Source: Candidatus Zymogenaceae bacterium
GTDB lineage: Bacteria > Desulfobacterota > Zymogenia > Zymogenales > Zymogenaceae
Length of the DNA: 58,785 nt
Direction: 5' to 3'
Assembly (NCBI GenBank): GCA_016931225.1
Contig: JAFGFE010000007.1
Span: 1 to 58,785 of the forward strand
Shown: one piece after another, positions 33,772 through 43,418 of the stretch
Numbering within the stretch: position 1 is the stretch's first letter
Layout of the letters: each line of letters begins with the position of its first letter
Position numbers and translations under genes: made by a program
The notes under the pieces: model-generated
The model's database searches: none
What the model was told of the DNA's origin: nothing
Seen by the model: the letters and a program-made list of their open reading frames with translations, nothing else

Positions 33772-35781
33772 TCACGTCTCCCGCTTCACGGCGGCGCGCA
33801 CGCTCCTGAAAGCCATCTGAACGCCCTTCAGCACACCAAAAAAGAGAAGCAGTATCACAAACAATACGCACAGGCGATATATCCCGGTTTTCAGGTAGGT
33901 TGCCGTCACGCGGCTCTCCTCGGACAGCACGATCAGCTTCACAAAGCGGTAGGAATCCCCCCGGAGGGGCAGCTCGAACATGGCCGTCTCCTCAGGCAGC
34001 GCGGACAGCTCGTCGCCGGTGAGCACCTGCTTTTTGTTCACGTATTCCTCAAGCTCGGATTGGCGCTCGTAGACCTCCTTCCTGAGCTTCAGGTTTTCCT
34101 GAACGAACTCCGACGAGGTGTCCGGAGCGACGATCTTCTCGAAATGCTTGATGGGCTCCATGTCCCCGCCGAAACGCACATACTTCCTGTTTTCAGGAAG
34201 ATAGAGGGTGGCCATCATCTCCGCCACCGGGACGTTCAACACCGGCATGGGAAGCGTCACCTTCCCGACGACGCCGATCTCGTGAACCGGAACAAAGATG
34301 ACCGTCTCCACCACTATCGGTTCATCGAAAGCGGTCCGTTCCAAGGGAAGGGGGATCAGCACCGTGCCGTCCGGGTCTTTGGAGACGTTGGTGGGGCGAC
34401 CGGAGACCGCCGCCGACCAGAAATCCCCCCCCTCGGGCAGGGTCATCCTGAGATACTGAAGCCCCCTGTTTCGGACATAATAATGGGTGCGCATGACCAG
34501 CTTTCCGTCATCGGTGACGATGCCCACCGTGTTCGCCGAATCGATGAATCCCACGATGACCGGCAGGAACTCCCCCCTGGTGACGGAGACCGCAAGCTCC
34601 CACTCGTCGTCGGTGTGACGGTATCCGAGAATGGGCGGAAGATCCGAGAGGACAAGCAGGATATCCGGCAGTTCCGACGGGTCCTGGGGCCTCAAATTCT
34701 GTGCCTCGTGCTCGGAAATCTCGAACCCGGCGTCGGAGACGATGGAGACGAACCCCGTGTTTCGCTTCGTACCCCGAGGCCTGACCGCCGGGACGGAGAC
34801 TATCTCCTCCCCATCGACATACGCCCGCTCCATCAGGATCGTCAGGGCGAACGTGCCCTCGATCTCAAACGCGGTGGTGACCGATAACATCGGCGCGCCG
34901 TCCCCTTCACCCTCGTCCTCGCTCCACGCACGGATCCCCTCGCCGACGACGTCCACCAAGTCGAACTCCCCGGGGAGCTCGACGGTGAACGATGTCTCCG
35001 GGGCGTCCCGCACCTCGAATACGACCGAGGCCGTCAGGTACAGCGCCTCGTCGGCCACATCCAACAGCATGTAGGTCTGGGCGAGAAGGGTCGGCTCCAC
35101 GGTGATCTCGTCCTCCCCGCCATCGCCGACCGCCTCCTCGGGCCGGGGTGCGGCAACGGTGTAGGAAATATCAACGCGGTTAAAGCTGCCCAGGGCGGTC
35201 TCAACCTTTCCTTCGGATTCAGACAGGGTCACGCCGCCGACGGTGACGTTGGTAAGCCCCGTGTCGAAGCTCAAGAGACCCGAGGCCGACGCCGACACCG
35301 GCACATTAAAAAAGATCGAATGCATGCCCGGGTCGTCCGGCGCCGAAACATAGAGGGTCGCCCTGACGGTCCACGTCCCCTCTCCCCTCACCAGGGCGTA
35401 TATGCCGTCGGATTTCACCAGGGTGGGGGCGTCCTTCCCGTTGACGACAAGATCCGTGGGGGAGACACCCTCGCCGCAGACGAAGACCTCGTGCCACTCA
35501 TCCCCGTAGGTGACGGCGGTTATGTCCGCCGTCACCGTCAATAATCCCGGCACAAGCCTCATGTCGTAGGCGGCGTCCTTGACCGTAACCGTCACCGGAG
35601 GAGGCGGCTCGGGCGGAGGCGGGGTGACCGTCAGTTCGTCGATGAACTTTTTGAACTCCTCCCAGGGAATGGTGATGTCCGTGTCGGACAGCACCGGCAC
35701 ATCACTCTCCCGGGCCGGGGTCGTCATGGACAACACCGACACCAGAATTGCTGCGAGAACAGCGATACATATCCGTTTCAT
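33772..35781 (-). CDS. Large exported membrane-anchored protein of unknown function, paralog 1
   Basis: A 669-residue protein. A signal peptide (about 1-23) is followed by the motif IPWEEFKKFIDEL, a proline-rich spacer (TPPPPEPPPPV), and a long series of beta-rich domains. Near the C-terminus there is a helical segment (KLRKEVYERQSELEEYV), one membrane helix (about 632-655) and a short basic tail. This arrangement suggests a periplasmic body anchored in the inner membrane. It is clearly homologous to the upstream gene; shared blocks include GEGxRxW, LxLPExxxxWSxxVSGRP, DGTxLIPL and ATLYLPE/WTLYLPE. No enzyme motif is recognised. It starts 6 bases after its paralog's stop and ends at a bidirectional terminator. 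Confidence 0.85.
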   Translation of the reverse strand: MKRICIAVLAAILVSVLSMTTPARESDVPVLSDTDITIPWEEFKKFIDELTVTPPPPEPPPPVTVTVKDAAYDMRLVPGLLTVTADITAVTYGDEWHEVFVCGEGVSPTDLVVNGKDAPTLVKSDGIYALVRGEGTWTVRATLYVSAPDDPGMHSIFFNVPVSASASGLLSFDTGLTNVTVGGVTLSESEGKVETALGSFNRVDISYTVAAPRPEEAVGDGGEDEITVEPTLLAQTYMLLDVADEALYLTASVVFEVRDAPETSFTVELPGEFDLVDVVGEGIRAWSEDEGEGDGAPMLSVTTAFEIEGTFALTILMERAYVDGEEIVSVPAVRPRGTKRNTGFVSIVSDAGFEISEHEAQNLRPQDPSELPDILLVLSDLPPILGYRHTDDEWELAVSVTRGEFLPVIVGFIDSANTVGIVTDDGKLVMRTHYYVRNRGLQYLRMTLPEGGDFWSAAVSGRPTNVSKDPDGTVLIPLPLERTAFDEPIVVETVIFVPVHEIGVVGKVTLPMPVLNVPVAEMMATLYLPENRKYVRFGGDMEPIKHFEKIVAPDTSSEFVQENLKLRKEVYERQSELEEYVNKKQVLTGDELSALPEETAMFELPLRGDSYRFVKLIVLSEESRVTATYLKTGIYRLCVLFVILLLFFGVLKGVQMAFRSVRAAVKRET

Positions 35782-35787
35782 GGGCGC

Positions 35788-38148
35788 CTACTCCCCCGTC
35801 TCGTCGGCCTTTTTCGTCTTTTTGGACTTCGCGGCAACAGCCTCCTTATTCTGCTGATCCCGCTTCTCGCGATGAAGGGCGATGGAGCGCTTCGCGGCGA
35901 CGACTGCGTCTCTCGCCAGAAATACCGAGCCTCCAACCAGTCCCCAGAACACGCCCCAGCCGGGGAGACCGCCCCTGAGGATGAAGACGATATGTAAGAG
36001 CACAATCACTCCCACGGCACTCGCTAAAGCGATGGTCTTGTCTTTGTTCAGATAGAGTTTTCGTTTCCTGACCATAGACCTGATCCCCACGATGATCACG
36101 CCGAAGACGACCGCCCAGGCGATGACCTCCAGCATTTCCACCCAGTGAATAAGGTCCCTGCTCTGATAGCGGATCTTGACGGAGGAGACGTCGTCCGGAT
36201 TGACGATGACCTTTCGATAGGACATGCTGTGGCCGGTAAACGGGATGTCAAACCGAACCGGCAGCACCCCCTTCATCCCCCGGCCGGTCTCGCCGCCCAG
36301 GGATTCCAGACCCTCGGTGTAGATGTTCTTTTCCATGTATACCTGTGATTCGGGCATCTCTGCGGGCATATCGGCGTCCCATTCCCCTTCGACACCGGAA
36401 TAATCCATCATCTCGTCGGCATAGATGGAGGGGGCCTCCTCCACGCTGCGCATGGCGCCGCCGACCATGCCGAATTCCTTGTCCTCCCTGATCGGCGTCG
36501 GGCCGGGACCGCCGTAGTAGTCCATGTCGTCGCCGGTGTCCTTGTATACATATTTCTCCGGCAGATAGAGGGTCCAGATCAGCTCGTCCACCTTCATATT
36601 CACCAGGGGTGCGGTGAATCCCCGGCGTCCGAACACGCTGCTTAAATCCTTCGTCTCGGTGAAGTAGATGACCTCAACGTCGAACGAGGAGAGCCCCCCG
36701 TTGCCGTAGCCCGTGCGCTCGGAGCGATCGAGAGGGATGAGGATGGTGCCGTCCTCGTCCATGGCCGGCTTCACCGGGCGGCCGGAGACGTAGGTGCTCC
36801 ATATGGTGGTGTTTTCCGGAAGCTCAAGCTTCATGAACTGTCGGGCGTTGTTGGCCACCTCAAACACCGCCCGGGTGACGAAATCGCCCCGGCGGGTCAG
36901 CAATGACTTCAGCTCGGCCCGGCTGACATTGGCGTCGATGACCTCGATGTCCTCAAACGTGCTCACCGCCAGTATCAGGGAATAGGGATGCGTGATGTAC
37001 TTGTATGAATAGAAAATCGGGGTGTCCGACGCGCTGACGAGACCGCCCGGCAGCTCCGTGACGTCCAGCATCGCCAGGTTCTCCAGACGTACCTCCTCAA
37101 CGCCCACCCGGGTGGCGGCGGTCACGGCAAGATAGCCCTTCTCCCGCACCACGTCCAGCACCTCTATCTGGGGAACGGAGACCTCCGCCGTGGTGTCTTC
37201 CATGTTTTTTTCATAGAGCACCGCCAGGCTGAAGTCGCCGGTCACCTCGTAGCCGGCGGCGACGGTCACCTTCACCCGGTCGCCTTCCTTTTCGGTGTTC
37301 CACTCCCGGACCCCCTCGCCCTGGACATCGATGATGTCGATATCGGTGGGCACGAGAAACGAAAAGGATGTCAAAGAATCGTGGAGGATCTCGTAGTTGA
37401 TGGTGGATACCCCCACCAGGAATCCCTCTCCCACGGAGATGAGGGTATCGACCTGGGCCTGAACCCGAAGCTCTCCGGAGGTGCCCTCCTCGAACTCCGA
37501 CCGCCAGGATATCGACACCCATGTGCCCGCAGGCAGGACCGCGTCCACGGTGGTGGACGTCCCGGTCGGGCTTGTGGTCAGGTAGCTTGCGGGCGAGACT
37601 TCGAACTCAAGATCGGGCTCCCCCACGGAAAACCGCACCTTTGATGTGGCCACTTCCGGCACGGAGATCTCCACCGAGTCGTTGCCGTACCCCTCGTAGA
37701 TCGGCGCGTAGAGCGTCAAAGACAATATGTGCGACCCCGGCTCGTCGGTGATGAGGGTGTAGTACCAGTCGGCAACCGTCAGCGTCACCGGCCTTCCGTC
37801 CATGGTCACATCACCGATGGCCGTATCAGACGGAAACAGCGGCACCTCCACCCACTCGTCCTCCGCCAGAACGTTGAGGGCCAGCGTCACGTCGAACACC
37901 GCGTTGTCTCCCACCACCCGGCCCGTATACTCGGCTTCCGACAGGGTGAAGTTCATGGGCGGGGCGGGAGGCCCGGGCGGCACCGGCGGCGGAGCTACCA
38001 GCTCCTTGATGAGCTCCTTGAAATCGCTCCAGGGTATGGAGACGGCGCTGTCCGGAAGGTCGGGAAGCGTCTCCTGGGCTAAAACAGACATCGGCACGAC
38101 CAGTGCGAGGATGATCGCTGAAATGATACATATTTTATTCTTTTTCAT
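35788..38148 (-). CDS. Large exported membrane-anchored protein of unknown function, paralog 2
   Basis: A 786-residue protein from ATG 38148, with GAGG seven bases upstream. It has a signal peptide (ending VLAQE), the motif IPWSDFKELIKEL, a proline-rich spacer (PPPVPPGPPAPP), and then the same beta-rich domain series as paralog 1. It adds an acidic, Met/Glu-rich insert (about residues 540-610) that paralog 1 lacks. The C-terminus has hydrophobic segments (VIAWAVVFGVIIVGI, then two more) and a strongly basic tail (KSKKTKK). Similar uncharacterised proteins with an IPW-x-x-F motif and Pro-rich spacer occur in several bacterial phyla, as I recall. Function unknown. Confidence 0.85.
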   Translation of the reverse strand: MKKNKICIISAIILALVVPMSVLAQETLPDLPDSAVSIPWSDFKELIKELVAPPPVPPGPPAPPMNFTLSEAEYTGRVVGDNAVFDVTLALNVLAEDEWVEVPLFPSDTAIGDVTMDGRPVTLTVADWYYTLITDEPGSHILSLTLYAPIYEGYGNDSVEISVPEVATSKVRFSVGEPDLEFEVSPASYLTTSPTGTSTTVDAVLPAGTWVSISWRSEFEEGTSGELRVQAQVDTLISVGEGFLVGVSTINYEILHDSLTSFSFLVPTDIDIIDVQGEGVREWNTEKEGDRVKVTVAAGYEVTGDFSLAVLYEKNMEDTTAEVSVPQIEVLDVVREKGYLAVTAATRVGVEEVRLENLAMLDVTELPGGLVSASDTPIFYSYKYITHPYSLILAVSTFEDIEVIDANVSRAELKSLLTRRGDFVTRAVFEVANNARQFMKLELPENTTIWSTYVSGRPVKPAMDEDGTILIPLDRSERTGYGNGGLSSFDVEVIYFTETKDLSSVFGRRGFTAPLVNMKVDELIWTLYLPEKYVYKDTGDDMDYYGGPGPTPIREDKEFGMVGGAMRSVEEAPSIYADEMMDYSGVEGEWDADMPAEMPESQVYMEKNIYTEGLESLGGETGRGMKGVLPVRFDIPFTGHSMSYRKVIVNPDDVSSVKIRYQSRDLIHWVEMLEVIAWAVVFGVIIVGIRSMVRKRKLYLNKDKTIALASAVGVIVLLHIVFILRGGLPGWGVFWGLVGGSVFLARDAVVAAKRSIALHREKRDQQNKEAVAAKSKKTKKADETGE

Positions 38149-38296
38149 TGCCGACCTCACATGCAATAAATAAAAGGATTGCTTTCTCTTACGACAAAAA
38201 AACCGTGGGATTGTTCGTTAAAAAGTGAGTTTTCCGGGTGTGTACACCATTTGTATCATGTTTACACGCCGTATTCAAGGACGATACAGATTGCGG

Positions 38297-38325
38297 TTGA
38301 AACGGCACGGATATCCGGCTATAAT
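38297..38325 (+). promoter_or_regulatory. Near-consensus sigma70 promoter of the HIT-lysC operon
   Basis: TTGAAA (38297-38302), 17-base spacer, TATAAT (38320-38325). It is followed by a leader of about 50 bases with AGGAGG before the ATG at 38381. It is the best-matching promoter in the window. Confidence 0.8.
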
Positions 38326-38380
38326 TGGCGCCGACAAAAAGGTTTTTTCCAGGAACGGAAAATAAAAGGAGGGACTTTCA

Positions 38381-38731
38381 ATGGCGGGATGCCTGTTTTG
38401 CAGCCTGATAGCGGGAGAAAGGGACACCCAGGTCGTGTACGAAAACGACTCGGTGTTCTGTTTTGAGGATATCAACCCCCAGACGCCGGTGCACGTGCTG
38501 GTTGTGCCGAAAGAGCACTTTCAGGACCTCAACGAGCTGGCGGAGGCGAAGAAACTGTCGCTCATTGGTGAGATGTACGCCGGGGCGCTGGAGGTGGCCA
38601 GGATAAAGGGTATCGACAAGAAGGGGTTTCGAACGGTCATCAATAACGGAAAAGAGGCGGGACAGGTCATCTGGCATCTGCACATGCACGTGCTGGGGGG
38701 GAGGCAGATCGGCGACGGCATGGCCGGCTGA
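38381..38731 (+). CDS. HIT-family (HINT type) nucleotide hydrolase
   Basis: A 116-residue histidine-triad protein. [10 protein letters not shown] carries the two N-terminal Cys of the zinc-type HINT group. [19 protein letters not shown] is the conserved central block, and [11 protein letters not shown] is the catalytic triad. HINT proteins hydrolyse aminoacyl- or other phosphoramidates of AMP. It has a strong promoter and ribosome site, and aspartokinase follows 29 bases later in the same transcript. Confidence 0.95.
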   Translation: MAGCLFCSLIAGERDTQVVYENDSVFCFEDINPQTPVHVLVVPKEHFQDLNELAEAKKLSLIGEMYAGALEVARIKGIDKKGFRTVINNGKEAGQVIWHLHMHVLGGRQIGDGMAG

Positions 38732-38760
38732 GGCGGAGAGAACACATTAAAGGGCGCGTC

Positions 38761-39984
38761 ATGACAAGCGAGACATACCGGGTGGTCGTCCAGAAGTACG
38801 GCGGCTCGTCGGTGGCCGATCCGGAAAAGTTAAAGGCCGTCGCCCGGCGCATCATAGAAACGAAGGAAAAGGGATTTCGCGTGGTGGTGGTGGTCAGCGC
38901 CATGGGCGACACTACAAATAAACTCCTCGATCTTGCGAAGGAGGTAGTCACCACCCCCACCGCCCGGGAGCTGGACATGCTGCTGTCGGTGGGAGAGCGC
39001 ATCTCCATGACACTCCTCTCGATGGCCCTGAACGAGGCGGGGCACCCCGCAAAATCGTTCACCGGCTCCCAGAGCGGCATCATCACCGACACCACCCACT
39101 CCAACGCCCGGATCATCGAGGTGCGCCCCCAGCGCATCCTGGAGGCCCTGGATGCCGGCCTCATCGCCATTGTCGCAGGATTCCAGGGGGTGAGCCTGGA
39201 GCGGGAGGTGACCACCCTGGGGAGGGGCGGCTCGGACACCTCGGCGGTGGCCCTGGCGGCGGCGCTGGAGGCGGAGTTCCTGGAAATCTGCTCGGATGTG
39301 GACGGGGTGCTGTCGGCCGACCCCCGCATCGTGGACGACGCACGCAAGATCGAACGCCTCACCTTCGAGGAGATGCAGGAGATGGCCGAGGCCGGGGCCA
39401 AGGTTCTCAACTCCGCCGCCGTGGCGTACGCGAAACAGGCGGGTATCACCATCCACTCGGTCTCCACCTTCGGGGGCGGCACCGGCACGGCGGTGGCGGA
39501 TTTCGAGAACGATCACCGCACAGGCCGGGTTCGGGGCGTGGTGTACGAGCGGAATATTATCTTCGTCGCATCGAAGCGGCGATTTTCCATGGACGAGATC
39601 ACCGCCGCCCTCGATTATCTCGACGGCAGGCACGTGGCCTACAAGCAGTTCGACCTGGGAATACAGACCGACGACGGCTACGAGTTTACCTTCATTCTGC
39701 CTCTGGAAAACCTCCACGGCTATGAAAACATCAGGGATGAGCTGTCCCGAAGGTATCCGGACGGAATCACGTTCTTCGAAGGGAGGGGGACGGTATCCCT
39801 CATCGGCGAGGGCATCATCAACGACGGGACCAACCTGAAGCGGGCGGTGACGGTCCTGACCAACGCAGGCATAGACATCCACGACATCCACACCTCCCGG
39901 TTTCGCATCAGCGTGGTGGTGGAGCGGGATCGCCTCGACGAAGCGGTACGGCTCCTCCACGCAGCCTTCCCCGACCAGGAATAG
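38761..39984 (+). CDS. lysC: Aspartate kinase
   Basis: Phosphorylates aspartate as the first step of lysine, threonine and methionine synthesis. The N-terminal kinase motif [16 protein letters not shown] is at 9-24. Catalytic blocks [12 protein letters not shown] and [16 protein letters not shown] follow, and [19 protein letters not shown] is near the end of the kinase domain. Two ACT-type regulatory units occupy about residues 265-407, so feedback control by an end product is likely. Length 407 matches monofunctional aspartokinases. It sits between the HIT gene and the sulfatase gene on one transcript; no lysine riboswitch is evident in the leader. Confidence 0.94.
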   Translation: MTSETYRVVVQKYGGSSVADPEKLKAVARRIIETKEKGFRVVVVVSAMGDTTNKLLDLAKEVVTTPTARELDMLLSVGERISMTLLSMALNEAGHPAKSFTGSQSGIITDTTHSNARIIEVRPQRILEALDAGLIAIVAGFQGVSLEREVTTLGRGGSDTSAVALAAALEAEFLEICSDVDGVLSADPRIVDDARKIERLTFEEMQEMAEAGAKVLNSAAVAYAKQAGITIHSVSTFGGGTGTAVADFENDHRTGRVRGVVYERNIIFVASKRRFSMDEITAALDYLDGRHVAYKQFDLGIQTDDGYEFTFILPLENLHGYENIRDELSRRYPDGITFFEGRGTVSLIGEGIINDGTNLKRAVTVLTNAGIDIHDIHTSRFRISVVVERDRLDEAVRLLHAAFPDQE

Positions 39985-40045
39985 CGGGCCGGCTTTCACG
40001 ACCCTACACCTCCGGCACCGATCGGAACACATTCTGGAAGCGATC

Positions 40046-41479
40046 ATGACCGAACAGCCTCGACCCAACCTGATATACATCTTCGCAGATCAACTGGGAA
40101 GAAACCACCTGGGCTATGCCGGGGCGCGGAACGCCCGCACCCCCCACATCGACCGCATGGCACAAGAAGGGGTAGATTTCACACACGCCGTCTCCACCAT
40201 GCCGGTCTGCTCGGCGTACCGGGCGTCCCTTTTCACCGGGAAATACCCGACCACCACCGGCATGGTCATCAACGAGCTGAGGATGAACCCGAACCACCGG
40301 GCAATCGGACATGTGCTGACCGATGCCGGCTATGAAACCGGGTACATCGGGAAATGGCACCTCTACGCCAACCAATTCGCCCGGCACCACAGGGCGGAGA
40401 ACAGCTTCGTTCCGCCGGGTCCCCATCGGCTCGGATTCGACGGCTACTGGGCCGCCTATAACTTCAACCACACCTACTGGAACGCGTACTATTACACGGA
40501 CACCCCCGAGAAATTGTACTACACAGAAGACCCGAAATCTCGCGTCTATGAGCCCACGGGCCAGACGGATCTCGCCGTCGATTTCATCCGAAGGGCCGCA
40601 CGGAGGGACGCCCCCTTCGCCCTATTTCTCTCATTTGGTGTGCCCCACGATCCCTGGCGGGCGAAGAACGCGCCGCCGAGGGAGTTCCTCGAACCGTTTC
40701 TGGATCTCGATTTTCCAAATCCTCCCAACTACCGCGCAAAAAACGACCCATACGCCGATCTATGGGGGCGGTTTCTTCCCGGCGCAAGGAGACACCTCCT
40801 CGACTGGCGGCGGGTCTACTACGCGATGAACGCCAATCTCGACTGGAACCTCGGGCGGCTCCTCTCGGCGCTGGATGATGCGGGCCGTACAGAAGACACC
40901 GTCGTGGTGTTCACCTCGGACCACGGGGAGATGCTCGGCGCCCAGGGGAGGAGAAACAAGAACACATTCTATGAGGAAGCCTGCCGGGTCCCCTTCATCA
41001 TCAGACGACCCGGCTCGATCCCGGCGGGACACACGAGCGCCGCCTGCCTCGGAACGCCGGACATCATGCCGACGCTGCTCTCCCTTCTCGATCTCTCCAT
41101 TCCTTCGGAGGTCGAGGGGATTGACCTCTCACACTGTGTTTTTGGACAGCCCGGGCCGGAGCCGGAGGCCGCCCTGATGCAGAACCTGGGGGCCTGCGCG
41201 ATTTTCAGGGACGGGTACGAGTGGCGGGGTGCCAGGGACACGCGATTCACCTACGCCGTCTACCGGAGAGACGGCGCGGAGCACCTCTACGACAACATCG
41301 AGGACCCCTTCCAGACGACCAACCTGGCGGATGACCCCGCATATTCGAAAGAAAAAGTTCGTCTCAAAGAATGTATGTACAACAAAATGGCCGAGCTCAA
41401 CGACACCTTCGAGACGTCAAGCTGGTATCGAAAACACTGGATCGAGGGAAGAAATATCATGAGGGGAGCGAAGGGATGA
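40046..41479 (+). CDS. Sulfatase-family hydrolase
   Basis: A 477-residue alkaline-phosphatase-superfamily sulfatase. The active-site signature is CSAYRASLFTG with C55 as the residue to be oxidised to formylglycine, i.e. the C-x-A-x-R variant of the usual C-x-P-x-R. The metal-binding start reads YIFADQLG (D15), IGKWHL is conserved and FTSDHGEMLGAQG carries the second Asp-His metal site. There is no signal peptide, so it is probably cytoplasmic, acting on a sulfated sugar or aryl sulfate; phosphonate or phosphodiester hydrolases in the family are an alternative. It follows lysC by about 60 bases. Confidence 0.9.
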   Translation: MTEQPRPNLIYIFADQLGRNHLGYAGARNARTPHIDRMAQEGVDFTHAVSTMPVCSAYRASLFTGKYPTTTGMVINELRMNPNHRAIGHVLTDAGYETGYIGKWHLYANQFARHHRAENSFVPPGPHRLGFDGYWAAYNFNHTYWNAYYYTDTPEKLYYTEDPKSRVYEPTGQTDLAVDFIRRAARRDAPFALFLSFGVPHDPWRAKNAPPREFLEPFLDLDFPNPPNYRAKNDPYADLWGRFLPGARRHLLDWRRVYYAMNANLDWNLGRLLSALDDAGRTEDTVVVFTSDHGEMLGAQGRRNKNTFYEEACRVPFIIRRPGSIPAGHTSAACLGTPDIMPTLLSLLDLSIPSEVEGIDLSHCVFGQPGPEPEAALMQNLGACAIFRDGYEWRGARDTRFTYAVYRRDGAEHLYDNIEDPFQTTNLADDPAYSKEKVRLKECMYNKMAELNDTFETSSWYRKHWIEGRNIMRGAKG

Positions 41480-41524
41480 GGTCTGCGGTTTGTGACACGG
41501 TGAAATAAAAGAAAAACCCTTATA

Positions 41525-43339
41525 ATGGTCAAAAAAACACAATATGCCCTTTTCATCGGTTCGGCAATATCAGGATTTGAGACGGCAAATATGCCGACAG
41601 TCCCATCTGTCAAAAAAGGCATATTGTCAAGTATCGAGGAATCCTTCTTACATGTACCTCCAAAAAACATAAAATCGATGGTCGACGATCTAAAGACAAC
41701 AGAGTCTCAGCTTTATACCATGTATCAAAGCATGGCTTTTGAGGCTTTGGTAGAAGTCGTATATGAAACAAATCCAGAACTCTCAGTGAAACTCCTGCAA
41801 CTCTATTCCCAAGATGTGAATGTGGGAAGGTCAACAAAAACACCACGGTTCAATACACTCCATCAAGCAATAGCAAAAATTGTGAGAAACGGGACCGTAC
41901 CGGTGATTTATAAAACCAATTTTGATGAATGCATTGAATGCGCCATAGAAAGCGATTTGAAATGTGTGAGAAAGATAACAAAAATCATCGGGAATCATTC
42001 AGCGGTAAAAATTACATTCCCTGATATTGAAGATTTTAGAATGATCAAGCTTCATGGAACCGCATCGCGGCTCAATGATCAAGAAAGTATCGGAGAACTG
42101 GCCGCTCAATACAAAGACATTGCGAAAAGCCTCCCTGAAACAGTTCAAAGAGAACTGCATAACGATCTGAATATGTACCCGTTCAGATTCATTGGATACG
42201 GTGGCGTCGATTTTGATATAAACTTGGCCCTTAAAAACATCAACAGAAACAGCATTACGGATGATACACACATCTGGTTTGATAGGGTAGAAGAAAATGG
42301 CTACATCCGTGATCCGTCATTAGCTACAGAACGATTGAAGGAAAAGACAAAAAATCTAATAAAGGCGAAAACTGAATATATAAATTTGAGAGATGGACAA
42401 AACGCTGTTTTAAACTGGGCTGATATTAAAAACAGCGGAGAACTTGCATTCTCAGAAGATAACGTACCGTCGCTTCCTTTCACAAAAAGAGATTCGTGGG
42501 AATTGTTGGGAAGAATTCTTGAATACCTTCAGGCACCTCAAAGCAGAGAAGTCTTATTAACTGCTTCAAGATTATATGATGCTGAAAAGAAGATACCGTT
42601 GGAACTGCTCTCCCTCAACGGCTTTATGCATAACGGAGAATATAAAAAATTTGTTTCTCATGCTTTCAGGTGTCTTTTGAATAATTCATTGGACGAAAAA
42701 CAAAAGATTGAACTGCTCACACAATCGTCTCTCTCAAGCACCCTGGGATTTCTTCTTGGCTATTTTTTAATCTCGCACTTTTTCCTTGGATTGATGCTAT
42801 TACGGCACCGGTTATCTAAAAAACCCTATGAAATCTATCATTTGATTGCGAAAAGGATTCTTTATCACAATATCCAGCGAATCATTCTCGTACTTCCGTC
42901 CCCGATAAAACCATGTTTGAAGTTCTTTTCTCGGGTACAATATACACTGGAAAAACAGATTCGAGAAAAAGGATATCTGAGGGAATCTTCATATACAAGA
43001 AGGGAAGCCTTGAAGATGAAATCTCATCATATCCTTCAAAAGAAAAAACTGAGCCGCCGACAAGACGATCTCGAAGAAGAATATGGAAGTATCTTGGAAA
43101 ATATGAGCGATTTAGAGATAGAGTTGTCGGTCATGGGGGCTGAAACCGGAACTATCAATGTCCTGCGCGATATGGCAGAGTTTGCAGGGGGAATGAATGA
43201 TTTCGGTACGGCAGAGTACTATGCGAAGCGCACAAAAGAGTTGGCCGAATCGATTCCCGGACATGAAGTAGATGTTGAGAAGGCAATAACGATCCTAAAA
43301 TCTCTTCATGAGAGACACACAACGGGACATCGAAATTGA
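41525..43339 (+). CDS. SIR2-like domain membrane protein, candidate NAD-consuming defence effector
   Basis: A 604-residue protein with a divergent SIR2-like Rossmann domain: YALFIGSAIS (7-16), VIYKTNFDECIECAI (127-141) with N132, KLHGTA (175-180) with H177, and RFIGYGGVDFDINLAL (221-236). The Asn and His match the pair required for NAD hydrolysis in SIR2-type antiphage NADases. A membrane segment (about 405-426) follows, then a basic region, a coiled-coil-prone stretch (500-530) and a short TPR-like helical end (545-580). The gene is AT-rich (about 40% GC in sampled lines against 60-70% nearby) and its codons differ from its neighbours, so it looks acquired. The ribosome site is weak. Assignment to defence is inference. 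Confidence 0.7.
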   Translation: MVKKTQYALFIGSAISGFETANMPTVPSVKKGILSSIEESFLHVPPKNIKSMVDDLKTTESQLYTMYQSMAFEALVEVVYETNPELSVKLLQLYSQDVNVGRSTKTPRFNTLHQAIAKIVRNGTVPVIYKTNFDECIECAIESDLKCVRKITKIIGNHSAVKITFPDIEDFRMIKLHGTASRLNDQESIGELAAQYKDIAKSLPETVQRELHNDLNMYPFRFIGYGGVDFDINLALKNINRNSITDDTHIWFDRVEENGYIRDPSLATERLKEKTKNLIKAKTEYINLRDGQNAVLNWADIKNSGELAFSEDNVPSLPFTKRDSWELLGRILEYLQAPQSREVLLTASRLYDAEKKIPLELLSLNGFMHNGEYKKFVSHAFRCLLNNSLDEKQKIELLTQSSLSSTLGFLLGYFLISHFFLGLMLLRHRLSKKPYEIYHLIAKRILYHNIQRIILVLPSPIKPCLKFFSRVQYTLEKQIREKGYLRESSYTRREALKMKSHHILQKKKLSRRQDDLEEEYGSILENMSDLEIELSVMGAETGTINVLRDMAEFAGGMNDFGTAEYYAKRTKELAESIPGHEVDVEKAITILKSLHERHTTGHRN

Positions 43340-43418
43340 CATATTAAAACATACTAAATAATAGAAAATCAAGAAACGTTATCGGCGGGCAGAGGCGTTA
43401 TAGAATCTCCCTCCACTA

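Noticed and set aside
38326-38380. Lysine riboswitch upstream of the HIT-lysC operon
   Set aside because: The leader after the TATAAT box is only about 50 bases, too short for the roughly 170-base element, and no matching conserved core is visible.
41525-43339. Reading the SIR2-like protein as a protein deacetylase (sirtuin)
   Set aside because: It lacks the zinc-finger cysteines and the GAGIS/QN.D/HG pattern of true sirtuins; the match is to the divergent SIR2-like NADase group.
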